Below, piece after piece: positions 17,011 through 26,328 of a DNA stretch of 64,000 nt. A program made the position numbers and the translations under genes. Source of the stretch: Flagellimonas hadalis (GTDB taxonomy: Bacteria; Bacteroidota; Bacteroidia; Flavobacteriales; Flavobacteriaceae); NCBI RefSeq assembly GCF_007785775.2, contig NZ_VNIK02000002.1, positions 213,321-277,320 on the forward strand, given 5' to 3'. Position 1 is the first letter of the stretch, and each line of letters begins with the position of its first letter. Under the pieces are notes generated by a model that saw only the letters and a list, made by a program, of their open reading frames with translations, ran no database searches and had not been told where the DNA came from.

Positions 17011-19380
17011 ATGTTCAAAAACATGCTCGTGGCATGGCTGTTCATCAGTCTGTGCACACACGCATCCGCACAGGACACCTATACCTTGAGAGGGATGATT
17101 GTGGATGCAAATACCCAAAAGCCCATAGTTGGAGCCAATATTATTGGTAAAAACCTATATGCCGTTTCAGCCGAAAATGGAGAGTTCACGATGGGCAAAG
17201 TGCCCAATGGCACTCATCGTTTTGAAATTACCCATATAGGCTATGCCACGGAACAGCTCACCATAGCCATAACTGGCGACCTGGAGAATGTGGTGGTCCA
17301 ACTCAAAGAGGCCGTCACCAGCCTAGATGGTGTGGAGCTGATGGGCAAGACCGAGCAACGCAAGGCACAGGAACTCTCCACCATAACCGTGGGGGTTTCC
17401 AAGGAATTTTTGGAGAACAACAGGGAAAACAGTTTGATGCAGACCCTACGGAAAATCCCTGGGGTGAGCACCATCACCATTGGTTCGGGACAGTCCAAGC
17501 CTGTCATAAGGGGGTTGGGGTTCAACAGGGTCAGCGTGGTACAGAACGGCATCAAACATGAAGCACAGCAATGGGGCAACGACCACGGGCTGGAAATCGA
17601 TCAATACGGCATTGACAACATCCAGATCATCAAAGGGCCTGCCTCTTTGCTCTATGGTTCCGATGCCATTGCCGGAGTAGTGGACATCCAACCTCCCAAG
17701 ACCCCCATGCCCAATTCTTTTGAGGGGGAAGTAAACCTGTTGGGAGAGACCAACAATGACCTTTTTGGTATTTCTACAGGGATACAGGGCCGGAAAGAGC
17801 AATGGTTCTATAGGGGCAGATTGACCTACAGGGACTACGGTGACTACAAAGTGCCCGCCGATCGAATCAATTATGAAAACTACATTTTTGAACTGCATGA
17901 AAACCACTTGAGAAATACCGCAGGAAGAGAGGCCAATGCCAGTTTCAGCATCGGCTTTGTATCCGATCATATCAAATCCGAGACCTTTTTCAGCAATGTG
18001 AACGCCAAGAACGGTTTTTTTGCCAATGCGCATGGGCTGGAGGTGCGAAATTCTTCCATTGACTATGACAGTTCCATCAGGGACGTGGATTTGCCCTTCC
18101 ATCAAGTGAACCATATAAAAATAACCAACAATACCACATTCTACAGGGGAGACCACACTTTGCAGGTAGATCTTGGTTATCAAAACAACCAAAGGGAAGA
18201 ACGCTCAGAGCCAGTGCCCCATGGTCATATGCCTACCCCTCCCGATAGTAGGGAACGAATCTTTACCAAAAACACCTATTCCCTGAACGTACAGGACACC
18301 TATCGTCCGAATGCCGAACATGACCTGATCTTCGGGGTAAATACAGAATTCCAGAACAATAATATTGGCGGATGGGGATTTTTGATCCCTACCTACGATC
18401 GGTTTACCGTGGGAGCTTTCGTGTTTGACCATTTCAGGATACACGAAAACCTTCATGTGCAAGGCGGCCTTCGGTACGATGTGGGTCTTGTGGATACCCG
18501 ATCGCATTTTGATTGGTGGCAAACTCCCATCAACAATCCAGATGGCACCACTTCCTATGTGTATGTGCAACGTGCACAGGACAGACGTCTGGAATTTGGC
18601 AATTTCAGTGGTTCCATTGGGTTGAGCTACCTCAACAAGAACACTACGTACAAAATCAATTTGGGGAAAAGTTTTAGGATGCCCTTGGCCAACGAACTGG
18701 CCTCGGATGGGGTCAACTATCACATGTACCGATATGAACGGGGGAACATTGACCTGGACCCGGAACAGTCCTACCAATTGGACGTGGGTGTGGACCACTC
18801 CACCACGAAGTTCAATTTAGGGGTCAGCCCTTTCATCAATTTCTTTGAAAACTTCATCTACCTGAACCCCACGCCCAATTATTATGAGACGCTCCAAATC
18901 TATGAATACACGCAGAGCAAGGTCATCCGGTTTGGGGGCGAGGCAAGGGCAGGTATCAACATGACCGACGCCCTGCGTTTGGATGCTTCCGTAGAATATG
19001 TGTATTCCAGACAGACGAGTGGACCCAAAAAAGACTTTACGCTGCCCTTTTCCCCTCCCCTGTCCGGGCTGTTCTCTGCAAGCTATCGGTTCAGGGACAT
19101 TGCCTTTTTTAAATCCCCACAACTCATGGCCGATTTAAGGGTAACGGCCGCACAGAACGACATCGTCCCGCCCGAGGAGAAAACAGAGGGCTATCAAGCC
19201 CTGAACATATCGGCCATGATCGGAATCCACCTTTTTGGAACGGAAAAACCGACCCAATTACGCATCAAGCTGAACAATGTGTTCAACACCGAATATTACG
19301 ACCATACCAGTTTTTATAGGCTCATTGATGTTCCCGAACCTGGCAGGAACCTATCCATTTCAATGACCGTTCCATTTTAA
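17011..19380 (+). CDS. TonB-dependent outer-membrane receptor (probable metal or metallophore uptake)
   Basis: 789 residues. Signal peptide to about 20 (THASA-QDT), then a carboxypeptidase-regulatory-like domain (LRGMIVDANTQKPIVGANII, 25-110), the plug (about 120-235: LRKIPGVSTITIGSGQSKPVIRG broken here for length, RVSVVQNGIKHEAQQWGNDH, IIKGPASLLYGSDAIAGVV) and a 22-strand-type barrel ending in an aromatic residue (MTVPF). No SusD partner is nearby, so it is not a polysaccharide locus. The HEAQQWGNDHGLEID segment and the His-containing loop PVPHGHMPTPPD are compatible with metal import. It is followed 39 bp later by the DUF4625 lipoproteins and probably heads their operon. The substrate is inferred from context only. 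Confidence 0.88.
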   Translation: MFKNMLVAWLFISLCTHASAQDTYTLRGMIVDANTQKPIVGANIIGKNLYAVSAENGEFTMGKVPNGTHRFEITHIGYATEQLTIAITGDLENVVVQLKEAVTSLDGVELMGKTEQRKAQELSTITVGVSKEFLENNRENSLMQTLRKIPGVSTITIGSGQSKPVIRGLGFNRVSVVQNGIKHEAQQWGNDHGLEIDQYGIDNIQIIKGPASLLYGSDAIAGVVDIQPPKTPMPNSFEGEVNLLGETNNDLFGISTGIQGRKEQWFYRGRLTYRDYGDYKVPADRINYENYIFELHENHLRNTAGREANASFSIGFVSDHIKSETFFSNVNAKNGFFANAHGLEVRNSSIDYDSSIRDVDLPFHQVNHIKITNNTTFYRGDHTLQVDLGYQNNQREERSEPVPHGHMPTPPDSRERIFTKNTYSLNVQDTYRPNAEHDLIFGVNTEFQNNNIGGWGFLIPTYDRFTVGAFVFDHFRIHENLHVQGGLRYDVGLVDTRSHFDWWQTPINNPDGTTSYVYVQRAQDRRLEFGNFSGSIGLSYLNKNTTYKINLGKSFRMPLANELASDGVNYHMYRYERGNIDLDPEQSYQLDVGVDHSTTKFNLGVSPFINFFENFIYLNPTPNYYETLQIYEYTQSKVIRFGGEARAGINMTDALRLDASVEYVYSRQTSGPKKDFTLPFSPPLSGLFSASYRFRDIAFFKSPQLMADLRVTAAQNDIVPPEEKTEGYQALNISAMIGIHLFGTEKPTQLRIKLNNVFNTEYYDHTSFYRLIDVPEPGRNLSISMTVPF

Positions 19381-19419
19381 TTAAATCAAATGAAGTATAA
19401 CACCAAAAACAAAAGAAGA

Positions 19420-20199
19420 ATGAAAACAAATCTTAAACCTTTAGCAATTGTCGCCTTTTTGGGAATCCTGTCCTACTCTTGTAGCAGTGATGACGAAGGC
19501 ACACCTCCTGTAGCCGCCCCCGTAATCTCAAATTTTGAATATGGTGAGGGTAGCAGCCATTCCGAAGACCAAGTCGCCTACAAAGGATCTGACATCCATC
19601 TGGAAGCAGAGATCACGGCAGAAGGAACGGTAAGCAGCATTTCCATTGATATCCATGCCCATGACCTCGAAGTGGGCGAAGGGGAAGTGGAATGGGATTT
19701 TGAACAGACCTTTACCGATGCCAGTTATTTGGTCATCAACCCCACTTTCCATGAGCACATCGATGTTCCTTCCAACATTCCAGCAGGTGAATACCATGTT
19801 ACCTTGACCGTAACGGATGAGTTGGGCAACAGCACAGAGGCTGAAGGCCATATTCAGATTTTGGACCCGATCACACTGAGTGAAATTTCCATCAGCGAGA
19901 CCGTTGTACGTGGTACCGATTTCCATACTGAGTTTGTGATATCTGCCGTAAATGGCATCCACCAGATTACCGTGGATGTACACGCCCATGACCTTGAAGT
20001 TGGCGAAGGAGAAGTGGAATGGGATTTTGAGAACATCTATTCCGAAGGATATCATGAGCTCACCGAAGCGGAGTTCCACGAGCATATAGATGTGCCGGAA
20101 ACGGCCCCTGCGGGTGAATACCATATCATTTTCACTGTTGAAGATGAGGATGGGAACACTGTGGAATATGAAACCCATATCGATGTGACCGCATCATAG
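19420..20199 (+). CDS. His-rich lipoprotein with two tandem DUF4625 domains
   Basis: 259 residues from the ATG at 19420, which begins a clean lipoprotein signal (MKTNLKPLAIVAFLGILSYSC); an ATG at 19390 adds ten basic residues. Two homologous domains follow, each with HAHDLEVGEGEVEWDFE and FHEHIDVP...AGEYH. The DNA of the two copies is still close to identical over about 45 bp, a sign of recent internal duplication. The HxH, HEH and acidic residues suggest a metal-binding surface lipoprotein working with the upstream receptor. DUF4625 has no established function that I know of. Confidence 0.8.
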   Translation: MKTNLKPLAIVAFLGILSYSCSSDDEGTPPVAAPVISNFEYGEGSSHSEDQVAYKGSDIHLEAEITAEGTVSSISIDIHAHDLEVGEGEVEWDFEQTFTDASYLVINPTFHEHIDVPSNIPAGEYHVTLTVTDELGNSTEAEGHIQILDPITLSEISISETVVRGTDFHTEFVISAVNGIHQITVDVHAHDLEVGEGEVEWDFENIYSEGYHELTEAEFHEHIDVPETAPAGEYHIIFTVEDEDGNTVEYETHIDVTAS

Positions 20200-20239
20200 C
20201 CCAAAATCAATCATACAGTACAACCTTAAACCACATCAA

Positions 20240-21070
20240 ATGAAACACATAGCAAGACTTTTATTCTTTGCAATCCCGCTTATCTTTTTGGCATCGTGTA
20301 GCAGTGATGACGATGCGCTGGACCCACAAGGGGACATCAACCCGGAACGATTTGAGAACCTTGAGATTGGAAATGCCGATTTTAAAGTGCCCCAAGCCAA
20401 TCCGGACCTTCACACACAGTTCGATTATACCGGAAAGCAAAAGGTCACGGAAATATATTTTGACATTGAGTCGGTAAACATCCAAACTCCGGTCGGTGAT
20501 GAAGTGGACTGGAACATTTCCAACCATTTGATCCCAAAGGACTACTATGAGGGCCAGATCAACCCACATGTCCATTATCATGTGCTGTTCGACCCCCAGA
20601 ATGAATTCATCCCAAGCACCCGCCCAGCGGAAGGCGTCTATAAATTGACCATTACCGTAGTCGAGGAAGATGGTTCAGAGAGCGTACTTTCCAAGGAGTT
20701 TGAGGTTGTAAAAAGGTTTTTTGATGTGGAAGTCGGGCATGATGGACACGTTCATTTTGGCAGTGATGAACTCCATACCGAATTTGAATATCAGGCGGGG
20801 GACAACACCGTCAACGAAATAACCTTCGAACTGTGGTTTGAGGAATGGCGTGAAGGACAAAATGTTCCAGTGGGCAGTTGGGACAAAGTGCTGCACACGC
20901 TGCCCGAAGAGCTCTATGAGAATTCGAGCAACCCACATATCCATTACCACATGTCCATCGACCCAGAATTTCCAGTGGGCAATTACTGGTTGAACATCTA
21001 CGTAAAGGATTCCGGTTCGGAAGAGGCCGTAAAACTGTCCGTGCCCTTTAGTGTGGTTATGGACGAATGA
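20240..21070 (+). CDS. His-rich DUF4625-type lipoprotein
   Basis: 276 residues. The lipoprotein signal ends LIFLASCSSDDD. Two DUF4625-like halves carry NPHVHYHVLFDP and NPHIHYHMSIDP at matching places, plus VGHDGHVHFGSDELH in the middle; the HxHYH motifs make strong candidate transition-metal sites. It is a diverged relative of the preceding gene, 40 bp away, and the next one, so the cluster has three different DUF4625 lipoproteins. Expected at the outer membrane, perhaps passing metal to the TonB receptor or buffering it in the periplasm (inference). Confidence 0.8.
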   Translation: MKHIARLLFFAIPLIFLASCSSDDDALDPQGDINPERFENLEIGNADFKVPQANPDLHTQFDYTGKQKVTEIYFDIESVNIQTPVGDEVDWNISNHLIPKDYYEGQINPHVHYHVLFDPQNEFIPSTRPAEGVYKLTITVVEEDGSESVLSKEFEVVKRFFDVEVGHDGHVHFGSDELHTEFEYQAGDNTVNEITFELWFEEWREGQNVPVGSWDKVLHTLPEELYENSSNPHIHYHMSIDPEFPVGNYWLNIYVKDSGSEEAVKLSVPFSVVMDE

Positions 21071-21091
21071 TTGCAAACAATAGCTTAATAC

Positions 21092-21118
21092 GCCGCACGG
21101 CTTTAAAAACTGTGCGGC
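21092..21118 (+). other. GC-rich intercistronic hairpin
   Basis: GCCGCAC (21092-21098) and GTGCGGC (21112-21118) form a perfect 7-bp stem between two lipoprotein genes. No T-tract follows. It may end or protect the upstream message, or tune expression of the third lipoprotein. It also argues against starting that gene at the ATG at 21067. Confidence 0.5.
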
Positions 21119-21135
21119 CAATTAAAATTTCAATA

Positions 21136-21615
21136 ATGAAAACATTTTCAAAACGGTTCTTTCCACTTTTGTCCATCATGTTGCTGTTCGCATGCTCAAG
21201 CAGTGATAACGGGGATATTGATGAGGACAAACCTACCATCAGCGTAAACTATGCCGAAGGATTCCCACAGGCCTGTGAAACACTGGAAAGGGGACAGACC
21301 TACTCCTTTCGGGCACAAGTTACGGACAATGTGGCACTGGCCGCCTATAGCGTGAACATCCACCACAACTTTGACCACCATACCCATGATGACCAAGGTG
21401 CACAGTGCGACCTGGAACCAGTAAAAACAGCCATCAACCCCATGATGTTCATGGAAAACCATGCCATTGAAGGAGGGGTGACCTCTTATGAGATCAACCT
21501 TTCCATCACTATTCCGGATGACGTGGATCCCGGGGATTACCACTGTGCTTACTCCGTGACCGACCAGACCGGTTGGCAGAGTAGGACTTCGGTGGACATC
21601 AAAATTGTGGATTGA
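21136..21615 (+). CDS. Single-domain His-rich DUF4625 lipoprotein
   Basis: 159 residues from the ATG at 21136, which starts the lipoprotein signal MKTFSKRFF...LLFACSSSD; the frame is open back to 21067 but that would run through the hairpin. One DUF4625 domain with NIHHNFDHHTHDDQGAQC, six His within 11 residues plus Asp and Cys, and a later DYHCAYSVTD. This is the most ligand-dense of the three lipoproteins. It lies 29 bp before the ABC-transporter ATPase, so receptor, lipoproteins and transporter appear to be one transcription unit. Confidence 0.8.
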   Translation: MKTFSKRFFPLLSIMLLFACSSSDNGDIDEDKPTISVNYAEGFPQACETLERGQTYSFRAQVTDNVALAAYSVNIHHNFDHHTHDDQGAQCDLEPVKTAINPMMFMENHAIEGGVTSYEINLSITIPDDVDPGDYHCAYSVTDQTGWQSRTSVDIKIVD

Positions 21616-21644
21616 TCCACTTTCAACTTTAAAACTTTCAAATT

Positions 21645-22361
21645 ATGATATCAACTAAGGATCTGACCAAAAAGTTCGGTGATCTCACAGCAGTGGACCA
21701 TCTTTCCCTTTCAGTAAAAGAAGGTGAGCTTCTGTGCCTATTGGGAGCCAATGGTGCCGGAAAGTCAACCACCATAAACATGCTGTTGAATTTTGTGGCC
21801 CCTACCTCTGGATCGGCCACAATAAATGGCCTGGATGCGACCAGACATCCTATCAAGACCAAGGAATTCATCACCTATATCCCAGAAAATCTGATGCTGT
21901 ATCCCATGCTCACGGCCATTGAAAACTTGGACTACTTCTCGGGCATTACAGGCAGACAATTGGCGCAATCCAGTTTAACTGGTTTTTTGGAAGAGGCCGG
22001 CCTTCAAAAAGACGCCTTCCACAAACGGATATCGACCTTTTCAAAGGGAATGCGGCAAAAGGTGGGCATTGCCATTGCACTGGCCAAGGACACCAAGGTG
22101 CTCCTGTTGGACGAACCGACTTCGGGACTGGATCCCAAGGCAAGCAACGAATTTGGAAATCTATTGCAAAAGCTGAGGGGCAAGGGGGTCGCCATCCTCA
22201 TGGCCACCCACGATCTGTTCAGGGCCAAAGTGGTGGCCACCCACATTGGTATCATGAAAGATGGCAAGCTGGTGCAGCAGTTCGTTGCCGACGATATTTC
22301 GCTCCCCCAATTGGAGAAAACCTACCTGGAAACCATGAACTATAAAGAAGTTTTGTCATGA
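21645..22361 (+). CDS. ABC transporter ATP-binding protein (ABC-2/NosF type)
   Basis: 238 residues. Walker A LLGANGAGKSTT (about 31-42), a Q-loop region with YIPENLMLYPMLTAIENL, signature ISTFSKGMRQKVGIA in place of LSGGQ, Walker B KVLLLDEPTSGLDP and a switch His in MATHDLFR. The FSKGM signature is typical of ATPases paired with ABC-2 permeases such as NosF. It overlaps the permease start by 4 bp (ATGA) and forms one transporter with the two following membrane proteins. Direction and substrate are not known; ABC-2 systems are mostly exporters or complex-assembly factors. Confidence 0.92.
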   Translation: MISTKDLTKKFGDLTAVDHLSLSVKEGELLCLLGANGAGKSTTINMLLNFVAPTSGSATINGLDATRHPIKTKEFITYIPENLMLYPMLTAIENLDYFSGITGRQLAQSSLTGFLEEAGLQKDAFHKRISTFSKGMRQKVGIAIALAKDTKVLLLDEPTSGLDPKASNEFGNLLQKLRGKGVAILMATHDLFRAKVVATHIGIMKDGKLVQQFVADDISLPQLEKTYLETMNYKEVLS

Positions 22362-23764
22362 TCATCAAAACCTTTGTCAAGGAAACCAAGGAATCGTGGA
22401 GGGATGGGCGAGTGCGCATCGCTTTCCTGATCGTCCTCTTACTTTTGGCCATGGCCGTTTGGGTCGGTGTCCGCCAGTACCAAAATGTTAATGAACAGTA
22501 CAGAACGGCAAAAAATACGGAAAGGATCTTGTGGGACAACCAAGGGGAAAAGAACCCGCATTCCGCTGCCCACTATGGCACTTATGCCTTCAAGCCCAAA
22601 TATCCCTTGTCATTGGTGGATCAAGGTGTGGACAAATATGTGGGCACCTCCATTTTTTTAGAGGCCCACAAACGAAATGAAGCGCAGTTCAGTGCCGCCG
22701 CGGACCAAACAGGTTTGGCCCGGTTCGGGGACCTTACCCCGGATTTCATCCTATTGTTCATCATTCCATTGCTCATCATCCTGCTTGGGTACAATAGTTT
22801 TACCAAAGAACGGGAAATGGGAACCTATACCCTTCTTAAGAGCCAAGGGGCCTCCAATTGGAAATGGGCCATGGGCAAATGGATGTCCCTCTTCATTCCC
22901 ATATTTGCCATTACCGCACTATTGTTCCTCATAACAGGCATTCTATTGTCCAATCTCAAGGATTTCGGGGTGTTTAAATGGCAATCGCTGCTCACCATGT
23001 TTGTCATCTACATGGGCTATTACATCATATTCATCAATATTGTTTTGATCATTTCATCAAGGGCAAAAAAATCCGGGATAGCCTTGGTACTGTCCCTTTC
23101 CGTCTGGATTTTGGCCTGTCTCGCCGCTCCAAAGGCCGCCAGCAACATTGCCGAGGCCAAACACCCCTACCCCACCCGACAGGAATTTGCCGCCAATGTG
23201 CTAAAGGACAAAAAGGATGGCTTGGACGGACACAATCCTTGGAGCAAGGAATCAAAATTATTGGAACAGCAAGTCCTGGCCGAGCATGGGGTGGACAGCC
23301 TTCACCAATTGCCCTTCAATTTTGACGCCTACCGGATGCAAAAAGGGGAGGAACATGAGGCCGAAGTATATTTCAAACATTACAATTACCTAAAAGACCA
23401 GTTTGCCCAACAATCCAAAGTGTATAAAGGGTTGGCCATCATCTCTCCCTATCTCCCCACCCGTTTTCTGAGCATGGCGGTCGCACAGACCGATTATGCC
23501 ACACATTGGGATTTTGCGGATGCTGCGGAGGATTATCGTATTGCTACACAGAAATTCTTGAACGATCATTTTGCGGAAAATTCCAATTATGGGGATTGGT
23601 CCTATCAGGCCGATGCCAATTTTTGGGTAGGGCTGCCCAGCTTTGAATATGACCCACCGGAGTTGGGAGAAATCCTTACCGACAACACGTCCAGCCTTTG
23701 GATCCTAGGGGCATGGCTGGCTCTTTCCTTCAGCATTCTTCTCATTACCACCAAAACGATATGA
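22358..23764 (+). CDS. ABC-2 permease with DUF3526-like periplasmic domain (1)
   Basis: 468 residues. One membrane segment at about 20-38 (RIAFLIVLLLLAMAVWVGVRQY), a large extracytoplasmic part, then a cluster of segments (about 128-260) and a last one at the C-terminus (ILGAWLALSFSILLITT). Sequence NSFTKEREMGTYTLLKSQG in the first cytoplasmic loop is the conserved ABC-2 motif contacting the ATPase. A second long periplasmic region (about 265-440) is characteristic of DUF3526-type permeases. It pairs with the next gene as a heterodimer. Confidence 0.82.
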   Translation: MIIKTFVKETKESWRDGRVRIAFLIVLLLLAMAVWVGVRQYQNVNEQYRTAKNTERILWDNQGEKNPHSAAHYGTYAFKPKYPLSLVDQGVDKYVGTSIFLEAHKRNEAQFSAAADQTGLARFGDLTPDFILLFIIPLLIILLGYNSFTKEREMGTYTLLKSQGASNWKWAMGKWMSLFIPIFAITALLFLITGILLSNLKDFGVFKWQSLLTMFVIYMGYYIIFINIVLIISSRAKKSGIALVLSLSVWILACLAAPKAASNIAEAKHPYPTRQEFAANVLKDKKDGLDGHNPWSKESKLLEQQVLAEHGVDSLHQLPFNFDAYRMQKGEEHEAEVYFKHYNYLKDQFAQQSKVYKGLAIISPYLPTRFLSMAVAQTDYATHWDFADAAEDYRIATQKFLNDHFAENSNYGDWSYQADANFWVGLPSFEYDPPELGEILTDNTSSLWILGAWLALSFSILLITTKTI

Positions 23765-25194
23765 CCATGTTACGATACAATTTTATTTATGAATTACGGA
23801 TTTTGTTGCGCAGTCGTTGGATCCAATTGCTGAGCCTCCTCTTGTTGCTGCTTTTTGGCTTTTCAGCATTCAACGGGAAAGAAAAAGTAGAAAAAAGAAA
23901 GGTGGATATTGCTGCAGCCAAACAGGAAGTACTCGATACCGACCAATCCATGCTGAAATTGTTGGATTCCGTGGAGCGGGGCATGGCCGTAAGTGCCTCT
24001 CCCTGGACCATCCCCACCAGTCCCATGGCTGTGGCCAACTATTACCCAAGAGTGGTGGCCATGGATCCGCAGCCTATGGCTTTCGTTTCTACAGGGCAGG
24101 CCGATATCTTCACCCATTATGTGAAACCGACCGCAACTGGGGATGACTTTGCATTGAATTTTACGGAAATGACCAGTCCCGTGCAACTACTCTTCGGTAG
24201 TTTTGACTTGGCCTTTGTGATCGTTTATTTGCTGCCCTTGTTGATCATCGCCTTTTCGTACAACGTGCTCTCGTCTGAAAAAGAATCTGGCTCATTGCGT
24301 TTGTTGGCGTCACAGCCCATATCCATCCGAAAATGGGTGTTCCAGAAACTTATCCTCCGATTTTTCTGGCTGTCCGTTCTGGTAGTGACCACATTGGTGT
24401 TGGTAATTCTGATCGTGGGCATTCAACCGTTGGAATGGAGCAAGGTATTTGGTTTATTGGGCCTGGCCCTGAGCTATATGCTCTTCTGGTTTTCCCTGGC
24501 GTTCCTGGTGAACCTGTATGTGGGGAGTTCGGCCAAAAATGCCGTTTCCCTCTTGGGTCTATGGGTTGTCTTTGTGCTATTGGTGCCCTCGGTCCTAAAC
24601 CAATTGGCGGGAACCCTATACCCAATGCCCTCAAGGACCCTCATGATCAATGAAATGCGCGAGCGTAAAGTAGAAGCCACCAAAAGACAGGATGAGATCT
24701 TGGACAACTTCCTCCGGGACCATCCAGAATATGCCATAAACGATTCGACACAGACCCGAAGTTTCTACCACAACTATATGGCTTCCCAAAAAGTGGTGAA
24801 AGAAGAATTGGCACCCATTGTGAACGCCTACGAAACGCAGTTGAAAAAACAACAATCCTGGTCAAGGCAATTGCAGTGGACCTCCCCCGCTATCGTGGTG
24901 CAGGAATCCCTGAACAATCTATCCGGGACCTCAACGGCAGATTATGAAAACTACCGAAGGCAAGTCATCGCCTTTTCAGAATCATGGAGGGAACACTTCA
25001 TGTCCTTTTTGTACAACAACACCCTATTCAAGAGTGAGGACCATACCAATCTGCCACAGTTCCAATACCATGCCCTTGGCCAAAGTGGCGTTCCCAAAGC
25101 AATCCTGATCCTATTGGCGATGGCATTGGTCCTGTTGGGTCTAGGTTTTGCAGTACAGGGCGCGACGCGGCAAAAAGGAATATTGGCCGATTGA
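23761..25194 (+). CDS. ABC-2 permease with DUF3526-like periplasmic domain (2)
   Basis: 477 residues from the ATG at 23761, which overlaps the previous stop as ATGA; an in-frame start upstream at 23698 would lie inside the previous gene and is rejected. Same plan as its neighbour: N-terminal segment (LLSLLLLLLFGFSAF), loop, segment cluster with the SSEKESGSLRLLASQPIS motif, long periplasmic domain and final C-terminal segment (ILILLAMALVLLGLGFAV). The two permeases look like ancient paralogues. Their large periplasmic faces could dock the lipoproteins encoded upstream (inference). Confidence 0.82.
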   Translation: MTMLRYNFIYELRILLRSRWIQLLSLLLLLLFGFSAFNGKEKVEKRKVDIAAAKQEVLDTDQSMLKLLDSVERGMAVSASPWTIPTSPMAVANYYPRVVAMDPQPMAFVSTGQADIFTHYVKPTATGDDFALNFTEMTSPVQLLFGSFDLAFVIVYLLPLLIIAFSYNVLSSEKESGSLRLLASQPISIRKWVFQKLILRFFWLSVLVVTTLVLVILIVGIQPLEWSKVFGLLGLALSYMLFWFSLAFLVNLYVGSSAKNAVSLLGLWVVFVLLVPSVLNQLAGTLYPMPSRTLMINEMRERKVEATKRQDEILDNFLRDHPEYAINDSTQTRSFYHNYMASQKVVKEELAPIVNAYETQLKKQQSWSRQLQWTSPAIVVQESLNNLSGTSTADYENYRRQVIAFSESWREHFMSFLYNNTLFKSEDHTNLPQFQYHALGQSGVPKAILILLAMALVLLGLGFAVQGATRQKGILAD

Positions 25195-25246
25195 TATTAT
25201 TACAAATACTAAAAGCTTAAGCAAGAATCTGTATAAACGAAATAAA

Positions 25247-25642
25247 ATGAAAATAAAAAATCCGACTTACGATATCATCGCCCTATCCAGTTCACTGATC
25301 TGCGCCATCCATTGCGCAGCGGTCCCCATTGTGCTATCCTTCTCCTCTTTGGCAAGTCTCCATTTTTTACACCATCCGCTCATTGAGTGGTCATTCATTG
25401 CTATCGGGGTGGTATTTGTCTTTGTTTCCCTTTGGCCAAGCTATAAAAAGGCCCATTACAAACTGAAACCATTGCTCATTGCCGGCTGTGGTTTTGGTCT
25501 GATCGCCCTGGGCAGGTTGGATTTGAATGAACTCTGGGAAGTGGCCAATACCGTAACGGGAGCCCTGATGGTTTCGGTGGCCCACTATGTGAACTGGAAA
25601 CTGCTTCGTGCGACGGGCAACCATACCAACTGTAAATCCTGA
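25247..25642 (+). CDS. MerC-domain membrane protein
   Basis: 131 residues from the ATG at 25247. Four membrane segments; the first contains SSLICAIHCAAVPIVLSF, where Cys and His in CAIHC match the MerC pattern of metal-binding residues in helix 1. A Cys is also present in the third segment (IAGCGFG) and at the C-terminus (HTNCKS). MerC proteins of mercury operons import Hg(II), but Bacteroidota carry relatives beside metal-uptake genes with no other mer genes, as here, so transport of a nutrient metal such as zinc is more likely (inference). Confidence 0.8.
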   Translation: MKIKNPTYDIIALSSSLICAIHCAAVPIVLSFSSLASLHFLHHPLIEWSFIAIGVVFVFVSLWPSYKKAHYKLKPLLIAGCGFGLIALGRLDLNELWEVANTVTGALMVSVAHYVNWKLLRATGNHTNCKS

Positions 25643-25698
25643 GGAATGGAAAATCCATCCTTCAATTTTCGAAGAACTTGACAAATACCCCATAATTT

Positions 25699-26328
25699 AT
25701 GGTAAGGACGAGTAATCTAAAATTCGAATACGATAAAAAAAGTGAGCAGTTCCGTTTTCCTGATATTTCTTTGGATGCGTCCCAGAACCTCCTGATCTTG
25801 GGAAAATCCGGAATCGGCAAAACCACCCTGCTGCACCTGTTGGCAGGCTTGTTGCCTCCCATGGATGGCAGCATCGAAATTGACGGGGTTCCCATCCACA
25901 CCCTTTCAAATAGACAGTTGGACAGGTTCAGGGGACAGAACATCGGGATTGTGTTCCAAAACAACCATGCCATCCAATCCCTCACCGTCATAGAGAATTT
26001 AGAGGCCAGGCTTTTCTTTGCCCAAAAAACCATCTCTCAAACCGTGATCAAGGACTTATTGGAACACCTTGACATCTCGGATTGCAAAAACAAAAAAATC
26101 AGGGAGTTGAGCGAAGGACAATTGCAACGTTTGGGCATCGCCATGGCAATGGTACACCATCCGCAGATCATATTTGCTGATGAGCCCACCTCCAGTTTGG
26201 ACGATGACAATTGCACCAAGGTAATGCAACTTTTGATTGAGCAAGCCGAGATGAACAGTGCCAATTTAATTGTAATAACACATGACCAGCGCATAAAACC
26301 TTTGTTCACCAAAACACTGGCATTATGA
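25699..26328 (+). CDS. ABC transporter ATP-binding protein (LolD/MacB-like; zinc-locus type)
   Basis: 209 residues. Walker A LGKSGIGKTTLLH (about 34-46), Q-loop GIVFQNNHAIQSLT, signature LSEGQLQRLGIA, Walker B IIFADEPTSSLDD, switch His THDQR. It overlaps the FtsX-type permease by 4 bp (ATGA). LolD/MacB-type ATPases drive mechanotransmission or lipoprotein extraction rather than solute channels. The order ATPase, permease, small secreted protein is that of the Zur-regulated PA4064-PA4066 genes of Pseudomonas aeruginosa. Confidence 0.9.
   Translation: MVRTSNLKFEYDKKSEQFRFPDISLDASQNLLILGKSGIGKTTLLHLLAGLLPPMDGSIEIDGVPIHTLSNRQLDRFRGQNIGIVFQNNHAIQSLTVIENLEARLFFAQKTISQTVIKDLLEHLDISDCKNKKIRELSEGQLQRLGIAMAMVHHPQIIFADEPTSSLDDDNCTKVMQLLIEQAEMNSANLIVITHDQRIKPLFTKTLAL

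Noticed and set aside
25247-25642. A mercury-resistance operon
   Set aside because: No merA, merT, merP or merR is present; only the single MerC-like protein.
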